Shown here: positions 16,805 to 25,904 of the stretch, piece after piece
Layout of the letters: each line of letters begins with the position of its first letter
How positions within the stretch are numbered: position 1 is the stretch's first letter
Origin: Bizionia myxarmorum
Lineage (GTDB): Bacteria > Bacteroidota > Bacteroidia > Flavobacteriales > Flavobacteriaceae
NCBI RefSeq assembly: GCF_008086205.1
Contig: NZ_VSKK01000003.1
Location: 186,001 to 250,000, forward strand
Direction of reading: 5' to 3'
DNA: 64,000 nucleotides
Position numbers and translations under genes: made by a program
The notes under the pieces: generated by a model
Databases searched by the model: none
What the model saw: the letters and a program-made list of their open reading frames with translations, nothing else
What the model was told of the DNA's origin: nothing

Positions 16805-18142
16805 ATGAAATCAATTTACGTAACAAGTGTTTTAGTACTTATGTTATTCAGTTGTGAAAATGGCACAAAGAAAACTGAAATTATCAATCCAGAAAAAGAA
16901 CTCGTTGTGGTAACACCAGAAATGATTGAACGCGCTAAAGGCATTCATGAACGCGTTATTACTTTGGATACACATGATGATTTTGATATTAATAATTTCA
17001 CGGATTCCATAAACTACACGCAAAATTTAAAATCTCAAGTTACCCTTCCTAAAATGAAAGAAGGTGGATTGGATGTGGCTTGGTTTATTGTTTATACAGG
17101 ACAAGACACCTTAACTACTGAAGGTTATAACAAGGCTCATGAAACAGCTATGGGTAAATTTAATGCCATTCACCGTTTAGTGACGGACATTGCTCCAGAA
17201 GAAATTGAACTCGCTGTAAATTCAGATGATGTGAGACGAATTTATGCTTCTGGAAAAAAAATTGCCATGATCGGTATTGAAAATGGCTATCCAATTGGGA
17301 TGGATGTTAAAAATGTTGGAAAATTTTACAATTTAGGTGGTCGCTACATGTCTCTCTCTCATAATGGTCACAGCCAATTAAGTGATAGTAATACAGGTGA
17401 AAAAGACAGTATCTGGCTTCACAATGGCTTAAGTCCATTAGGAAAAGAAGTGATTGTTGAAATGAACCGTTTGGGAATGATGGTCGATGTATCACACCCT
17501 TCAAAAGAAGCTATGCGCCAAATGATAGAATTAAGTAAAGCACCAATTATAGCATCGCATTCATCTGCTCGTGCACTTTGCGATCATAGTCGTAATTTAG
17601 ATGATGAGCAATTACAATGGATGAAAGATAATGGTGGCGTTGTACAAGCGGTAGCTTTTGATGCGTATTTAAACACTGAAAAAGTAGAAGCTAGACAAGA
17701 AGCTTTAAAAGGTATTCAACAACAAGTTGCCGATTCTATGGGTGTTAAATGGTATAATTCTCGCGAAGAAGTTATGGCATTAAGTAAGGACGAAAGAGAA
17801 GCTTTTTATGGTTATTACGGAGACGTTAATCGTGCAGCAAATGATAAGGCCAAAGCTATTGCAGACTTTCCTCCTGCTGTAAACGTTTCAGATTTTGTAG
17901 ATCATATTGATTATATGGTTGGTAAAATTGGAATTGAACACGTTGGTATTAGTAGTGATTTTGATGGAGGCGGCGGAATTGAAGGTTGGGCTGATGCTTC
18001 TGAAACATTTAATGTAACTTTAGAACTAGTTCGTCGTGGTTATACGGAAGCCGAAATTAGCAAGCTTTGGAGTGAGAACTTATTACGCGTTCTAGATAAA
18101 GTACAAGCTATTGCTCTTGATATGCAAAAAACAGAAAGTTAA
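16805..18142 (+). CDS. Membrane dipeptidase, peptidase M19 lipoprotein
   Basis: The 445-residue protein starts with a lipoprotein signal (VLVLMLFSC, Cys17). The amidohydrolase-type metal ligands of renal-dipeptidase enzymes follow: DTHDDFD (HxD), the bridging Glu in GIENGYP, SHNGH, VDVSHPS, the HSS of IASHSSARAL, and HVGISSDFDGGGG. M19 enzymes cleave a range of dipeptides, including L-D forms from cell wall. The gene ends with a terminator. An insertion near 290-345 (around VKWYNSREEVMALSKDEREAFY) is seen in many Bacteroidota homologues. Confidence 0.92.
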   Translation: MKSIYVTSVLVLMLFSCENGTKKTEIINPEKELVVVTPEMIERAKGIHERVITLDTHDDFDINNFTDSINYTQNLKSQVTLPKMKEGGLDVAWFIVYTGQDTLTTEGYNKAHETAMGKFNAIHRLVTDIAPEEIELAVNSDDVRRIYASGKKIAMIGIENGYPIGMDVKNVGKFYNLGGRYMSLSHNGHSQLSDSNTGEKDSIWLHNGLSPLGKEVIVEMNRLGMMVDVSHPSKEAMRQMIELSKAPIIASHSSARALCDHSRNLDDEQLQWMKDNGGVVQAVAFDAYLNTEKVEARQEALKGIQQQVADSMGVKWYNSREEVMALSKDEREAFYGYYGDVNRAANDKAKAIADFPPAVNVSDFVDHIDYMVGKIGIEHVGISSDFDGGGGIEGWADASETFNVTLELVRRGYTEAEISKLWSENLLRVLDKVQAIALDMQKTES

Positions 18143-18160
18143 TTATAATAATATATAATG

Positions 18161-18202
18161 AAAAACAGCATGTAAGTTTAAAACCTTCATGCTGTTTTTT
18201 TT
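18161..18202 (+). terminator. Rho-independent terminator after the M19 dipeptidase
   Basis: Stem AAAAACAGCATG (18161-18172) with CATGCTGTTTTT (18188-18199), a 15-base loop and T tract to 18202. Confidence 0.85.
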
Positions 18203-18241
18203 ATGTTATAATCTGATTTATATCAGAAATAAGTTGAAAAT

Positions 18242-20248
18242 TTAATAGGATAATAAATCTTTTAAAGCCGTTTCAAACTTCCCTTTCGCTAAATATTGCG
18301 CTTCCAATTGGTTTATAAAAGGAATAGGTGTTTCCATACTAGCCACGCGCTTAACCGGCGCATCTAAATCTTGGAAACAGTTTTCCATAATCATTGCTGA
18401 AATATCAGAAGCAATACCACCAAATAGAGAATCTTCTTGTAAAATAATAGCTCTACCTGTTTTTCTAACAGATTCATATATAGCTTCCGTATCTAAAGGT
18501 TGTAAACTACGTAAATCAATTAAATCCGCTTGAATGTCTGGATTGTTATCCAAGGTTTCTAAAGCCCAATGTACAGCGGCTCCGTAAGAAATGATGGTAA
18601 CATCTGCTCCTTCACGTAAACGTGCTGCTTTTCCAAAAGGAATGGTAAAATAATCCGTTGGTACATCTTGACGAATGCTTCTATATAAAGCCTTATGTTC
18701 AAAAAACAATACTGGATTTGGATCATTTATTGCCGTAGCTAATAATCCTTTGGCGTCATACGGAAATGCGGGGTAAACTACTTTTAAACCTGGTGTTTTT
18801 GTAAACCAGGCTTCATTAGTTTGTGAATGAAATGGTCCAGCTGCCACGCCAGCGCCACAAGGCATTCTAACCACTACATCAGCATGTTGATTCCAACGAT
18901 AATGCGATTTGGCTAAATAATTTACAATGGGGTTAAATCCGGAGGTTACAAAATCGGCAAACTGCATTTCTACAACCGACTTTATTCCTGAAATAGAAAG
19001 TCCCATGCCAACTTCTACAATGGCAGATTCGCAAATAGGTGTATTTCTGACACGGTCTTTTCCAAATTGTGCTACAAAACCATCGGTAATTTTAAAAACC
19101 CCACCGTATTCGGCAACGTCTTGACCCATGATTACCAAATCATCATGACGTTCCATAGATTGTTTTAAACCTTCGGAAATAGCGTCAATCAAACGAATTT
19201 CTTCTGTTTTTGAATTTGGTTTAACTTCTTGATATTCAAATGATTTGTAAACATCATTTAATTCTTCCGTTTCACTAGCAATAATTAACTCTTCATTAAA
19301 AGCTAGTTGTAAATGCTCATTAATTTCATTCACAATAGCTTCTTTCTTTTCCACTTCATCAGCTTCTAATAAAATACCTTCTTCTTTTAAAAATGCTTGA
19401 AAATTTTCTAAAGGATCTTTTTTAGCCCACATATCCAAAAGGTCTTGCGGCACATATTTAGTACCACTCGCCTCTTCATGACCACGCATTCTAAAGGTTT
19501 TAAATTCTATTAAAATAGGACGTGGATTCTGACGGACACTTTCTGCCAAGTCGCGCATTTTTGTATAAACTTCAATAATATTATTCCCATCAATGATATG
19601 AGATTCCATACCGTAACCTAAAGCACGATCGGCAATATGTTCACAGTTATATTGTTCATTGGTTGGTGTAGATAAGCCGTAGCCATTGTTTTCCACACAA
19701 AATAAAACCGGTAATCCCCAAACAGAGGCTACGTTTAAAGCTTCGTGAAAATCACCTTCACTTGTTCCGCCTTCTCCTGTAAAAACAGCCGTAACTTCTT
19801 TGGTGTTTTTCAGCTTGCTCGCTAAAGCAATTCCATCTGCAACGCCCAATTGCGGGCCTAAATGGGAAATCATACCTACAATATTGAATTCTTGAGTTCC
19901 AAAATGGAAAGAACGATCACGACCTTTGGTGAAGCCATTCGCTTTTCCTTGCCATTGGCTAAATAAACGGTATAAAGGAATATCACGTGTGGTGAAAACG
20001 CCTAAATTACGGTGCATAGGCAAGATGTATTCATTGGAATTCAAAGCCATGGTGACGCCCACAGAAATAGCCTCTTGGCCAATTCCTGAAAACCACTTGG
20101 ACACTTTACCTTGACGCAATAGAATGAGCATTTTCTCTTCTATTAAACGCGGCTTAAGCATGCGATGATAGAGTTCCAATAATTCACTACTATCTAGACC
20201 TAATTTATTATATGCTATATTACTCACGGATGTTGCTGTATGACTCAT
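18242..20248 (-). CDS. 2-oxoacid dehydrogenase E1, fused alpha and beta subunits (branched-chain type)
   Basis: The 668-residue protein joins E1-alpha (about 1-330) and E1-beta (about 345-668). The thiamine diphosphate motif is in the alpha half (GEGGTSEGDFHEALN through VENNGYG). The beta half has VIMGQDVAEYGGVFK, the transketolase-like pyrimidine domain, and a C-terminal transketolase domain (LIDLRSLQPLDTEAI). Fused E1 proteins of this length are typical of flavobacterial branched-chain 2-oxoacid dehydrogenase complexes, which make the branched acyl-CoA primers of iso-fatty acids. E2 and E3 genes are not nearby. The ATG at 20248 is convincing. Confidence 0.9.
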   Translation of the reverse strand: MSHTATSVSNIAYNKLGLDSSELLELYHRMLKPRLIEEKMLILLRQGKVSKWFSGIGQEAISVGVTMALNSNEYILPMHRNLGVFTTRDIPLYRLFSQWQGKANGFTKGRDRSFHFGTQEFNIVGMISHLGPQLGVADGIALASKLKNTKEVTAVFTGEGGTSEGDFHEALNVASVWGLPVLFCVENNGYGLSTPTNEQYNCEHIADRALGYGMESHIIDGNNIIEVYTKMRDLAESVRQNPRPILIEFKTFRMRGHEEASGTKYVPQDLLDMWAKKDPLENFQAFLKEEGILLEADEVEKKEAIVNEINEHLQLAFNEELIIASETEELNDVYKSFEYQEVKPNSKTEEIRLIDAISEGLKQSMERHDDLVIMGQDVAEYGGVFKITDGFVAQFGKDRVRNTPICESAIVEVGMGLSISGIKSVVEMQFADFVTSGFNPIVNYLAKSHYRWNQHADVVVRMPCGAGVAAGPFHSQTNEAWFTKTPGLKVVYPAFPYDAKGLLATAINDPNPVLFFEHKALYRSIRQDVPTDYFTIPFGKAARLREGADVTIISYGAAVHWALETLDNNPDIQADLIDLRSLQPLDTEAIYESVRKTGRAIILQEDSLFGGIASDISAMIMENCFQDLDAPVKRVASMETPIPFINQLEAQYLAKGKFETALKDLLSY

Positions 20249-20335
20249 AAAAATAGTTTGTCAAATATACTATAAATTGAGAATTTAAATAATTATCTCA
20301 TCATAATTAGTATTCCACACTTTATAATGTTTTCG

Positions 20336-20343
20336 TACATTTG
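20336..20343 (+). promoter_or_regulatory. -7 promoter box (TACATTTG) of the oxygenase-operon region
   Basis: TACATTTG lies 29 bases before the ATG at 20373. It probably drives the 20.4-24.3 kb gene string, whose members are separated by few or no bases. Confidence 0.5.
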
Positions 20344-20372
20344 TAATACATACTTACTAAAATCAATACATT

Positions 20373-21323
20373 ATGAATATCATACCAAGTGTTAATTTAA
20401 AAGATTTCACATCAGGAGATCCTAAAAGAAAACAGCAATTCGTTGATGCTATAGGAAAAGCCTATGAAGACATTGGATTTGTGGCTTTAAAAGGACATTT
20501 TTTAGATGATAAATTAGTTGATAACTTATATAGTGAAGTCAAAAATTTCTTTGCACTACCTCTTGAAACCAAGCAGAAATATGAAATTGAAGGTATTGGT
20601 GGTCAGCGTGGTTATATTTCCTTTGGAAAAGAAAGTGCAAAAGGTAAAAAGGAAGGCGATTTAAAAGAGTTTTGGCATTTTGGTCAGTTTGTTGAAGATA
20701 ACCCGAAATTAGAGGCTGAATATCCTAGAAATGTGGGTGTTGCAGAATTACCAGAATTCAATAAAGCTGGTAAGGAAACCTACCGTATGCTAGAGAAAAC
20801 GGCTAAATATGTGTTGCGTGCCTTGGCTTTACACCTTAATTTAGAAGAAACATATTTTGATAATTATATTCATAATGGGAACAGTATTTTACGTCCTATT
20901 CACTATCCACCTATTTTAGATGAGCCCAAAAACGCCGTTCGTGCTGCAGCTCATGGTGATATCAATCTAATCACTTTATTAATGGGTGCTCAAGGTCGTG
21001 GATTACAAGTACAAAATAATAAAGGTGAATGGTTAGATGCTATTGCAGAGCCTGATGAAATAATGATTAATGTGGGCGATATGTTATCACGTCACACGAA
21101 TAATAAATTAAAATCCACAATTCACCGCGTTATTAATCCGCCAAGAGAACTTTGGGGAACGTCACGTTACTCAATTCCATTTTTTATGCATCCTGTAAGC
21201 GATATGAAATTGGATGTTTTAGATAGTTGTATAGATACTAAAAATCCGAAGCAATTTGATGATATTACAGCTGGCGAATTTTTAAATGAGCGTCTGATAG
21301 AATTAGGATTAATTAAAAAATAA
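20373..21323 (+). CDS. Fe(II)/2-oxoglutarate-dependent oxygenase, isopenicillin N synthase family
   Basis: The 316-residue protein has the DIOX_N region (residues 5-110) and the 2OG-Fe(II) core. The iron ligands are His194, Asp196 (AAHGDINLITLL) and His251 (STIHRVINPP), and the 2-oxoglutarate-binding RxS motif is in TSRYSIPFF. The family hydroxylates or oxidises small molecules; plant and fungal members make flavonoids and antibiotics. Homologues in Bacteroidota are common but lack an assigned substrate. It is two bases upstream of the SUI1 gene and probably heads that operon. Confidence 0.88.
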   Translation: MNIIPSVNLKDFTSGDPKRKQQFVDAIGKAYEDIGFVALKGHFLDDKLVDNLYSEVKNFFALPLETKQKYEIEGIGGQRGYISFGKESAKGKKEGDLKEFWHFGQFVEDNPKLEAEYPRNVGVAELPEFNKAGKETYRMLEKTAKYVLRALALHLNLEETYFDNYIHNGNSILRPIHYPPILDEPKNAVRAAAHGDINLITLLMGAQGRGLQVQNNKGEWLDAIAEPDEIMINVGDMLSRHTNNKLKSTIHRVINPPRELWGTSRYSIPFFMHPVSDMKLDVLDSCIDTKNPKQFDDITAGEFLNERLIELGLIKK

Positions 21324-21325
21324 GC

Positions 21326-21655
21326 ATGGATTTACAAGATCAGTTAAAAAATCTGTTTCCAGAACATATCACGGAAGAACCCGAAAACACAAGCGATACT
21401 GAAAAAGGTTTATGGATTCAGGATGATCCGTTGTTGTGTAAATATGAAAAGCGCAAAGGAAAACCCATTACTATCATAGATGGTTATACTGGAGCTTCTG
21501 AAGATTTTAAATTGCTTGCTAAAGAATTAAAAACCACCTTAAGTGTTGGTGGTAGTTTTAAAGATGATAAAATAATTATTCAAGGCGATTATCGCGATAA
21601 AATTATGACTATTTTAAAAGATAAAGGCTTTTTGGTAAAGCGTGTTGGTGGGTAA
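21326..21655 (+). CDS. SUI1/eIF1-like translation factor, YciH type
   Basis: This 109-residue protein has a SUI1 domain at about 38-109, with KYEKRKGKPITIIDGY and the conserved LAKELKTTLSVGGSFKDDKIIIQGDYRDK motif region. YciH-type proteins resemble eukaryotic eIF1 and in E. coli influence start-site fidelity under stress. The last base of its stop is the first base of the next start (TAATG), which couples translation. Confidence in the family is high; the exact role in Bacteroidota is unproven. Confidence 0.9.
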   Translation: MDLQDQLKNLFPEHITEEPENTSDTEKGLWIQDDPLLCKYEKRKGKPITIIDGYTGASEDFKLLAKELKTTLSVGGSFKDDKIIIQGDYRDKIMTILKDKGFLVKRVGG

Positions 21656-22584
21656 TGAAAAGCAAAACGCTTCATATAACGCAAGGACAAAGTTTAACGC
21701 AAATTCTGCAGGATTTGGATATTCCTGGAACTTATTTGACATGGCAGGAAATGTTATGCGAAGGTCCTACTCCAGTTCAAGTGGATTCTCAAAGGTTTTT
21801 TGATACTAGAAGCGAATTTTTAAAAGAGGCTTATGACATTGAAGTTAATGATGAAGAAATAAAAAGTGAAATTCGAATTTTAGATAACCCAGAAGCATTC
21901 TCGGAAATTGTACTTTGGTTTACTTATGATTTATTTTGCCATATTAATTTATTAGGCGTCATTAAATTACTTCAAGAAAAAAATATAAAATTACCGCTGT
22001 ATTTAGTCTGTAGTGGCCGTATTTCGGGTGAAACAAACCTAAAGGGATTAACGGAATTAACTCAAGACCAATTATTAAATCATTATGAAAGTAAAGTGCT
22101 TTTAAAACAAGAAGATGTTGAATTGGCACGATCCGTTTGGCATATATACTGCGGAAAAGATCATAATTTATTAAAGCCTTATATTGTAAAAAAATCTGCT
22201 TTTTTATATTTAAATAGTTGTTTGAAAGCGCATTTAAAGCGGTTTCCCGATTTAAAAAATGGCTTAAGCACATTAGAAGAAAATATTTTAATATTAATTA
22301 GAGATAAAAACATTAAAACCCGACATCACTTATTGGGTTATGCTTTGAATTTCCAAGGGTATTATGGGTATATTGACATGCAATTAGATAGAAAAATTGC
22401 TTCATTATCCATGTTTTTTGAGGAAACCGAAAGTTATATTAAATTGAATAGAAAAGGACATGAAGCCCTTATTGGATCTCATAATTATGCTTCAGAAATT
22501 AATAATTGCATCGTATTTGGCGGTGTGAATCGTTTAGACTTTTATTTTAGTACTGAACAAAACAAACTCATAAAAAAAAATTAA
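21655..22584 (+). CDS. DUF1835 domain protein
   Basis: This 309-residue protein opens with the DUF1835 signature (TLHITQGQSLTQILQDL and LTWQEMLCEGPTPVQ). A second uncharacterised helical region includes ARSVWHIYCGKDHNLLKPYI. No signal or membrane segment is seen, so it is cytosolic. DUF1835 is found in many bacteria without a known function. It is coupled by one base to the SUI1 gene and precedes the phosphorylase by three bases, so all belong to one operon. Confidence 0.8.
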   Translation: MKSKTLHITQGQSLTQILQDLDIPGTYLTWQEMLCEGPTPVQVDSQRFFDTRSEFLKEAYDIEVNDEEIKSEIRILDNPEAFSEIVLWFTYDLFCHINLLGVIKLLQEKNIKLPLYLVCSGRISGETNLKGLTELTQDQLLNHYESKVLLKQEDVELARSVWHIYCGKDHNLLKPYIVKKSAFLYLNSCLKAHLKRFPDLKNGLSTLEENILILIRDKNIKTRHHLLGYALNFQGYYGYIDMQLDRKIASLSMFFEETESYIKLNRKGHEALIGSHNYASEINNCIVFGGVNRLDFYFSTEQNKLIKKN

Positions 22585-22587
22585 AAC

Positions 22588-23460
22588 ATGCCTATAAAAG
22601 AATCTGAACTCATTTTAAATCCCGATGGTAGTGTTTACCACTTGAATTTAAAACCAGAAAACATTGCAACCACTATTATTTTTGTTGGTGATCAAGATCG
22701 AGTAGAAAAAATTACAAAACATTTTGATTCTATTGAGTTTTCCACTCAAAAACGTGAATTTAAAACTCAAACAGGTTTATATAAAGGCAAACGTTTAAGT
22801 GTTATTTCCACAGGAATTGGTCCGGATAACATTGATATTGTTGTTAATGAACTGGATGCTTTGGTAAATATCAATTTAAAAACGCGCCAGCCTAAAAAAG
22901 AAATTACAGCTTTAAATATTATCCGAGTTGGCACATCTGGCTCACTTCAAAGTGATATTCCTGTAGACAGTTTTGTATTAGGAACGCATGGCTTGGATTT
23001 AACAGGTTTACTTCACTTTTATCAAATTGAACCAATTTCAAATCCTGAAATGGAGAACGCATTTATAAAACACACCAATTGGCACCCAAATAAGGCAAGA
23101 CCTATTTTGATAGCCAATAGTTCAACTTTAGAGAAACATTTTACATCAGAAAGAACCTTTTCTGGAATTACAGCTACAGCTGTTGGATTTTACGGGCCTC
23201 AAGGCCGCGTTTTGCGTCTACCAGTTCAAGATGCCGAATTAAACGATAAAATGGATTCGTTTGAATTTAATAACAACCGAATTAGCAATCTAGAAATGGA
23301 AACTTCTGCTATTTATGGATTGTCCAAATTATTAGGACATCATGCTTTATCGTTAAATGCCATAATTGCCAACCGCGCCAATGGAACATTTAGTGAAAAT
23401 CCAAAAAAAATAGTGGAAGAATTAATTGAATATACTTTGGGGAAAATTTCAACTTTATGA
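22588..23460 (+). CDS. Nucleoside phosphorylase, PNP/UDP family type 1
   Basis: The 290-residue protein has the phosphorylase fold. The GD-x-R phosphate-binding motif appears as VGDQDRVEKI, the STGIGPDNIDIVVNEL region follows, then IRVGTSGSLQ, the nucleoside-binding Glu motif NLEMETSAIYGLSKLLGH, and NRANG. The closest type is uridine phosphorylase, which cleaves uridine to uracil and ribose-1-phosphate in pyrimidine salvage. The exact base preference cannot be read from sequence. Its stop overlaps the next start by four bases (ATGA). Confidence 0.85.
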   Translation: MPIKESELILNPDGSVYHLNLKPENIATTIIFVGDQDRVEKITKHFDSIEFSTQKREFKTQTGLYKGKRLSVISTGIGPDNIDIVVNELDALVNINLKTRQPKKEITALNIIRVGTSGSLQSDIPVDSFVLGTHGLDLTGLLHFYQIEPISNPEMENAFIKHTNWHPNKARPILIANSSTLEKHFTSERTFSGITATAVGFYGPQGRVLRLPVQDAELNDKMDSFEFNNNRISNLEMETSAIYGLSKLLGHHALSLNAIIANRANGTFSENPKKIVEELIEYTLGKISTL

Positions 23461-24311
23461 GGACTGTAAAAATAGGTGGTGTTCCAGAACATTTCAATTT
23501 AGCTTGGTATTTAACACTGAAAAACGGTGATTATAAAAATGAAAATATCAATCTACGCTGGTATGATTTCCCGGACGGAACGGGCGCTATGAGTAAAGCT
23601 TTACGTGATGGCGACATTGATATGGCTGTTATTTTAACAGAAGGTATTATAAAAGATATTATTGAAGGCAATCCATCTAAAATTGTCCAAACCTTTGTAA
23701 AAACACCTTTAATTTGGGGAATTCATGTAGGGGCAAATTCGAAATATAAAACACTTAATGATTTAAAAGGAACCAAAGCTGCTATTAGTCGTTATGGTTC
23801 TGGATCCCATTTAATGGCATATATAAATGCCCAAAATAACGATTGGGATTTAAATAAAGATTTGAAATTTGAAGTCGTTAATAATTTAGATGGCGCTAAA
23901 GATGCTTTGACCGATGGTTCTGCCGATTATTTTATGTGGGAAAAATTCATGACCAAACCACTGGTAGATAAGGGTATTTTTAGACGTTTGGAAGATTGTC
24001 CAACGCCATGGCCCTGTTTTGTTATTGCTGCTAGCGATGATTTTATAGCGAATAGATCTGATGAATTAAAATCAATATTAGATATTATTAATAAATCTAC
24101 TGAAGGTTTTAAATCCATTCCTAATATTGATGCTGTGATTGCTAAACGCTACGATCAGAAATTGGAAGATGTACAACAATGGATCTCTTTAACTGAATGG
24201 TCTCAAAGTACCATTTCAGAAAAGAGTATTAATGCCATACAAGAACAACTTTTAGCACTTGATATTATTCCTAAAACGGTTGCTTACGATAAGTTAGTTT
24301 ACAAGATTTAG
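23457..24311 (+). CDS. Periplasmic-binding-protein-like protein without signal peptide
   Basis: This 284-residue protein has the two-lobe binding fold of the SsuA/THI5/TauA group (VKIGGVPEHFNLAWYL, then GDIDMAVILTEGIIKDIIEGN, then LNDLKGTKAAISRYGSGSHLMAY). It has no signal peptide or lipobox: the binding domain begins at residue 3. Similar signal-less forms are known in bacteria and fungi (Ca3427-type proteins). It is therefore probably cytosolic and may bind a pyrimidine, thiamine precursor or similar ligand. It is translationally coupled to a nucleoside phosphorylase, and no permease or ATPase genes are nearby. Confidence 0.75.
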   Translation: MRTVKIGGVPEHFNLAWYLTLKNGDYKNENINLRWYDFPDGTGAMSKALRDGDIDMAVILTEGIIKDIIEGNPSKIVQTFVKTPLIWGIHVGANSKYKTLNDLKGTKAAISRYGSGSHLMAYINAQNNDWDLNKDLKFEVVNNLDGAKDALTDGSADYFMWEKFMTKPLVDKGIFRRLEDCPTPWPCFVIAASDDFIANRSDELKSILDIINKSTEGFKSIPNIDAVIAKRYDQKLEDVQQWISLTEWSQSTISEKSINAIQEQLLALDIIPKTVAYDKLVYKI

Positions 24312-24334
24312 GTGTTATAAAAATCTTTCAATAC

Positions 24335-24829
24335 ATGAAGTATCTTATTATTTTAGTGTTATTTTCTTTTTTTTTAATTAGTTGTAAGGCCACTCATAAC
24401 GTTCAGTACTTTAAAAGTGGTATTGAAATTCATCCAGAACTTAAAGTTGCAGCAGCAGATTCTTCTTATGCTAAAGAGTTGCGCATTTTAAACAAAAATC
24501 CTTATTACACCATGATGATTTTATTTGAAGATTATGGAAGATGGGATAAAGAACTAGCACCAAAAGAAAATTATAAATTGTTTTTTGTTTGGCAAAATGT
24601 AAAGCTATTTGAAAATAGTACAGAACTTTACACCGTTGTTACGGACCTTACTGATTTGTATTCTTCTGTATGGGTTTTTGATGCGAATAAAAAGGACTGT
24701 TTAGCAGATACGTCACCTATAAAAAAAGCGATTATTAATTATTTTGCAAAAGGTATGAAGCGTGTGTCGATCAACGACGATTTTTTTACTGCCTATCGAT
24801 TTACAAATCAAAATATAGTTCGGGAATAG
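24335..24829 (+). CDS. Hypothetical lipoprotein
   Basis: The 164-residue protein has a lipoprotein signal (YLIILVLFSFFLISC, Cys17). I recognise no family. The mature part contains an aromatic core (PYYTMMILFEDYGRWDKELAP, KLFFVWQNVKLFENSTELYTVVTDL), probably an alpha/beta fold. It begins 23 bases after the binding-protein-like gene and may be the last gene of the operon. Confidence 0.6.
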   Translation: MKYLIILVLFSFFLISCKATHNVQYFKSGIEIHPELKVAAADSSYAKELRILNKNPYYTMMILFEDYGRWDKELAPKENYKLFFVWQNVKLFENSTELYTVVTDLTDLYSSVWVFDANKKDCLADTSPIKKAIINYFAKGMKRVSINDDFFTAYRFTNQNIVRE

Positions 24830-25058
24830 CAAGATTTATAAAATTGATAAACTTGTGTCTAAAAACTTACGTTAGTTTATAGTTATTGGGAATAAAATTA
24901 ACTCTTCTATTTTAACAGTTTTCTAATTTAAAATTTTAAAGCACCTAGTAATCATAACGTTAAAATTCTACCTAATAACGATAAATGTTAAAAGTTCCAT
25001 AAATTTTAGTTAAATTGACTTATATTTGATTCTTGAGTTTAACAAAAAATTATCGCTT
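24830..25058 (+). other. Intergenic region with imperfect direct repeats
   Basis: No gene is visible. Two imperfect copies of an ACCTAnTAAnnATAAnnGTTAAAA-like segment lie at 24943-24965 and 24970-24993. A TATATTTG -7 box is at 25021-25028. Confidence 0.4.
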
Positions 25059-25244
25059 ATGCTATTGATCATTACTATAATACTTTCTTCTTTGATTGCG
25101 ATTAATTTTTTATTGCTCATATTTAGTTGCAATAAATGTACTAAAAAACCAGTCGCTAAAATTGAAAATACAGCAACATATTCAGTACAAAAACATACCG
25201 TAATCGCCACTGAAACGGTTCAATTAGCCCCAACGGGAAGCTAG
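25059..25244 (+). CDS. Small single-pass membrane protein, unknown
   Basis: The 61-residue protein starts at the ATG at 25059, because the earlier TTG at 25026 is part of the TATATTTG promoter box. It has one long membrane helix (about residues 3-24, LIITIILSSLIAINFLLLIF), then CNKC and a 35-residue polar tail. It could also be a lipoprotein because a Cys follows the helix, but the hydrophobic stretch is longer than usual for one. No family is recognised. Confidence 0.4.
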   Translation: MLLIITIILSSLIAINFLLLIFSCNKCTKKPVAKIENTATYSVQKHTVIATETVQLAPTGS

Positions 25245-25276
25245 AAAAAATCCAATTTAATACGCAACCTTTTTCA

Positions 25277-25284
25277 TATTTTTG
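25277..25284 (+). promoter_or_regulatory. -7 promoter box (TATTTTTG) of the 25.3 kb lipoprotein gene
   Basis: TATTTTTG lies 20 bases before the ATG at 25305. Confidence 0.45.
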
Positions 25285-25304
25285 CATCTACCAATAAATT
25301 AAAT

Positions 25305-25904
25305 ATGAAATTTCTATCTGTTGCTTTCTTATCATGTTTATCACTTTGCGTATCTATGTGTTGCACAGGTGAAGATGATTATAACTACTCCAATACCGAC
25401 GTTAGAAATGATTCGGTTATTCAAATTGAAGATAATGTTACCGATCTGCAAGTGGATGACACTATTTATATTACGACAACTTTAAATAACGAACAGATTT
25501 CTACAGCTAATAACACCGTTCTTTTAACGAATTATTTAAATATGGATTCGCCTGATAATTTCTATTATTACTATCTGAATTTATATAAAGAAACAGCTTA
25601 TAACACCTACTCCTTAATTGAAATAAGTCCAGAAGCTATAGAAGTTTTAGAAGGGAATACAAGTATTGATTCTCAAAGTTTATTTGTGCGCTGTGAATTT
25701 AACAATACAGCTTTCATAAACAAATTTGGGATTAAACTTTTAGAGCCAGGACGTTATTATTTGGCAGGATCTAAAGATTATTATAATTCCGGTCAAGAAT
25801 TGGCTAGAATAAGTGGTAATAGTTTTGGCACGGATTATATTACTATTTATTCCAATATTATCAATTCCGATTCAAATGGGCATTACTTTTTTACGGTTAA
25901 CTAA
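25305..25904 (+). CDS. Hypothetical lipoprotein
   Basis: The 199-residue protein has an N-terminal signal with several cysteines (VAFLSCLSLCVSMCC) and the likely lipidated Cys near residue 19-20, followed by an acidic TGEDDYNYS. The rest is probably beta-rich and Asn/Tyr-rich (DNFYYYYLNLYKETAYNTYSLIEI). I see no known domain. It has its own promoter and is convergent with ung, with the two stops adjacent. Confidence 0.6.
   Translation: MKFLSVAFLSCLSLCVSMCCTGEDDYNYSNTDVRNDSVIQIEDNVTDLQVDDTIYITTTLNNEQISTANNTVLLTNYLNMDSPDNFYYYYLNLYKETAYNTYSLIEISPEAIEVLEGNTSIDSQSLFVRCEFNNTAFINKFGIKLLEPGRYYLAGSKDYYNSGQELARISGNSFGTDYITIYSNIINSDSNGHYFFTVN

Noticed and set aside
18242-20248. Transketolase or pyruvate dehydrogenase E1 alone
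   Set aside because: The alpha and beta halves are fused in the branched-chain-type order and length. A single-chain AceE-type E1 would be larger and different.
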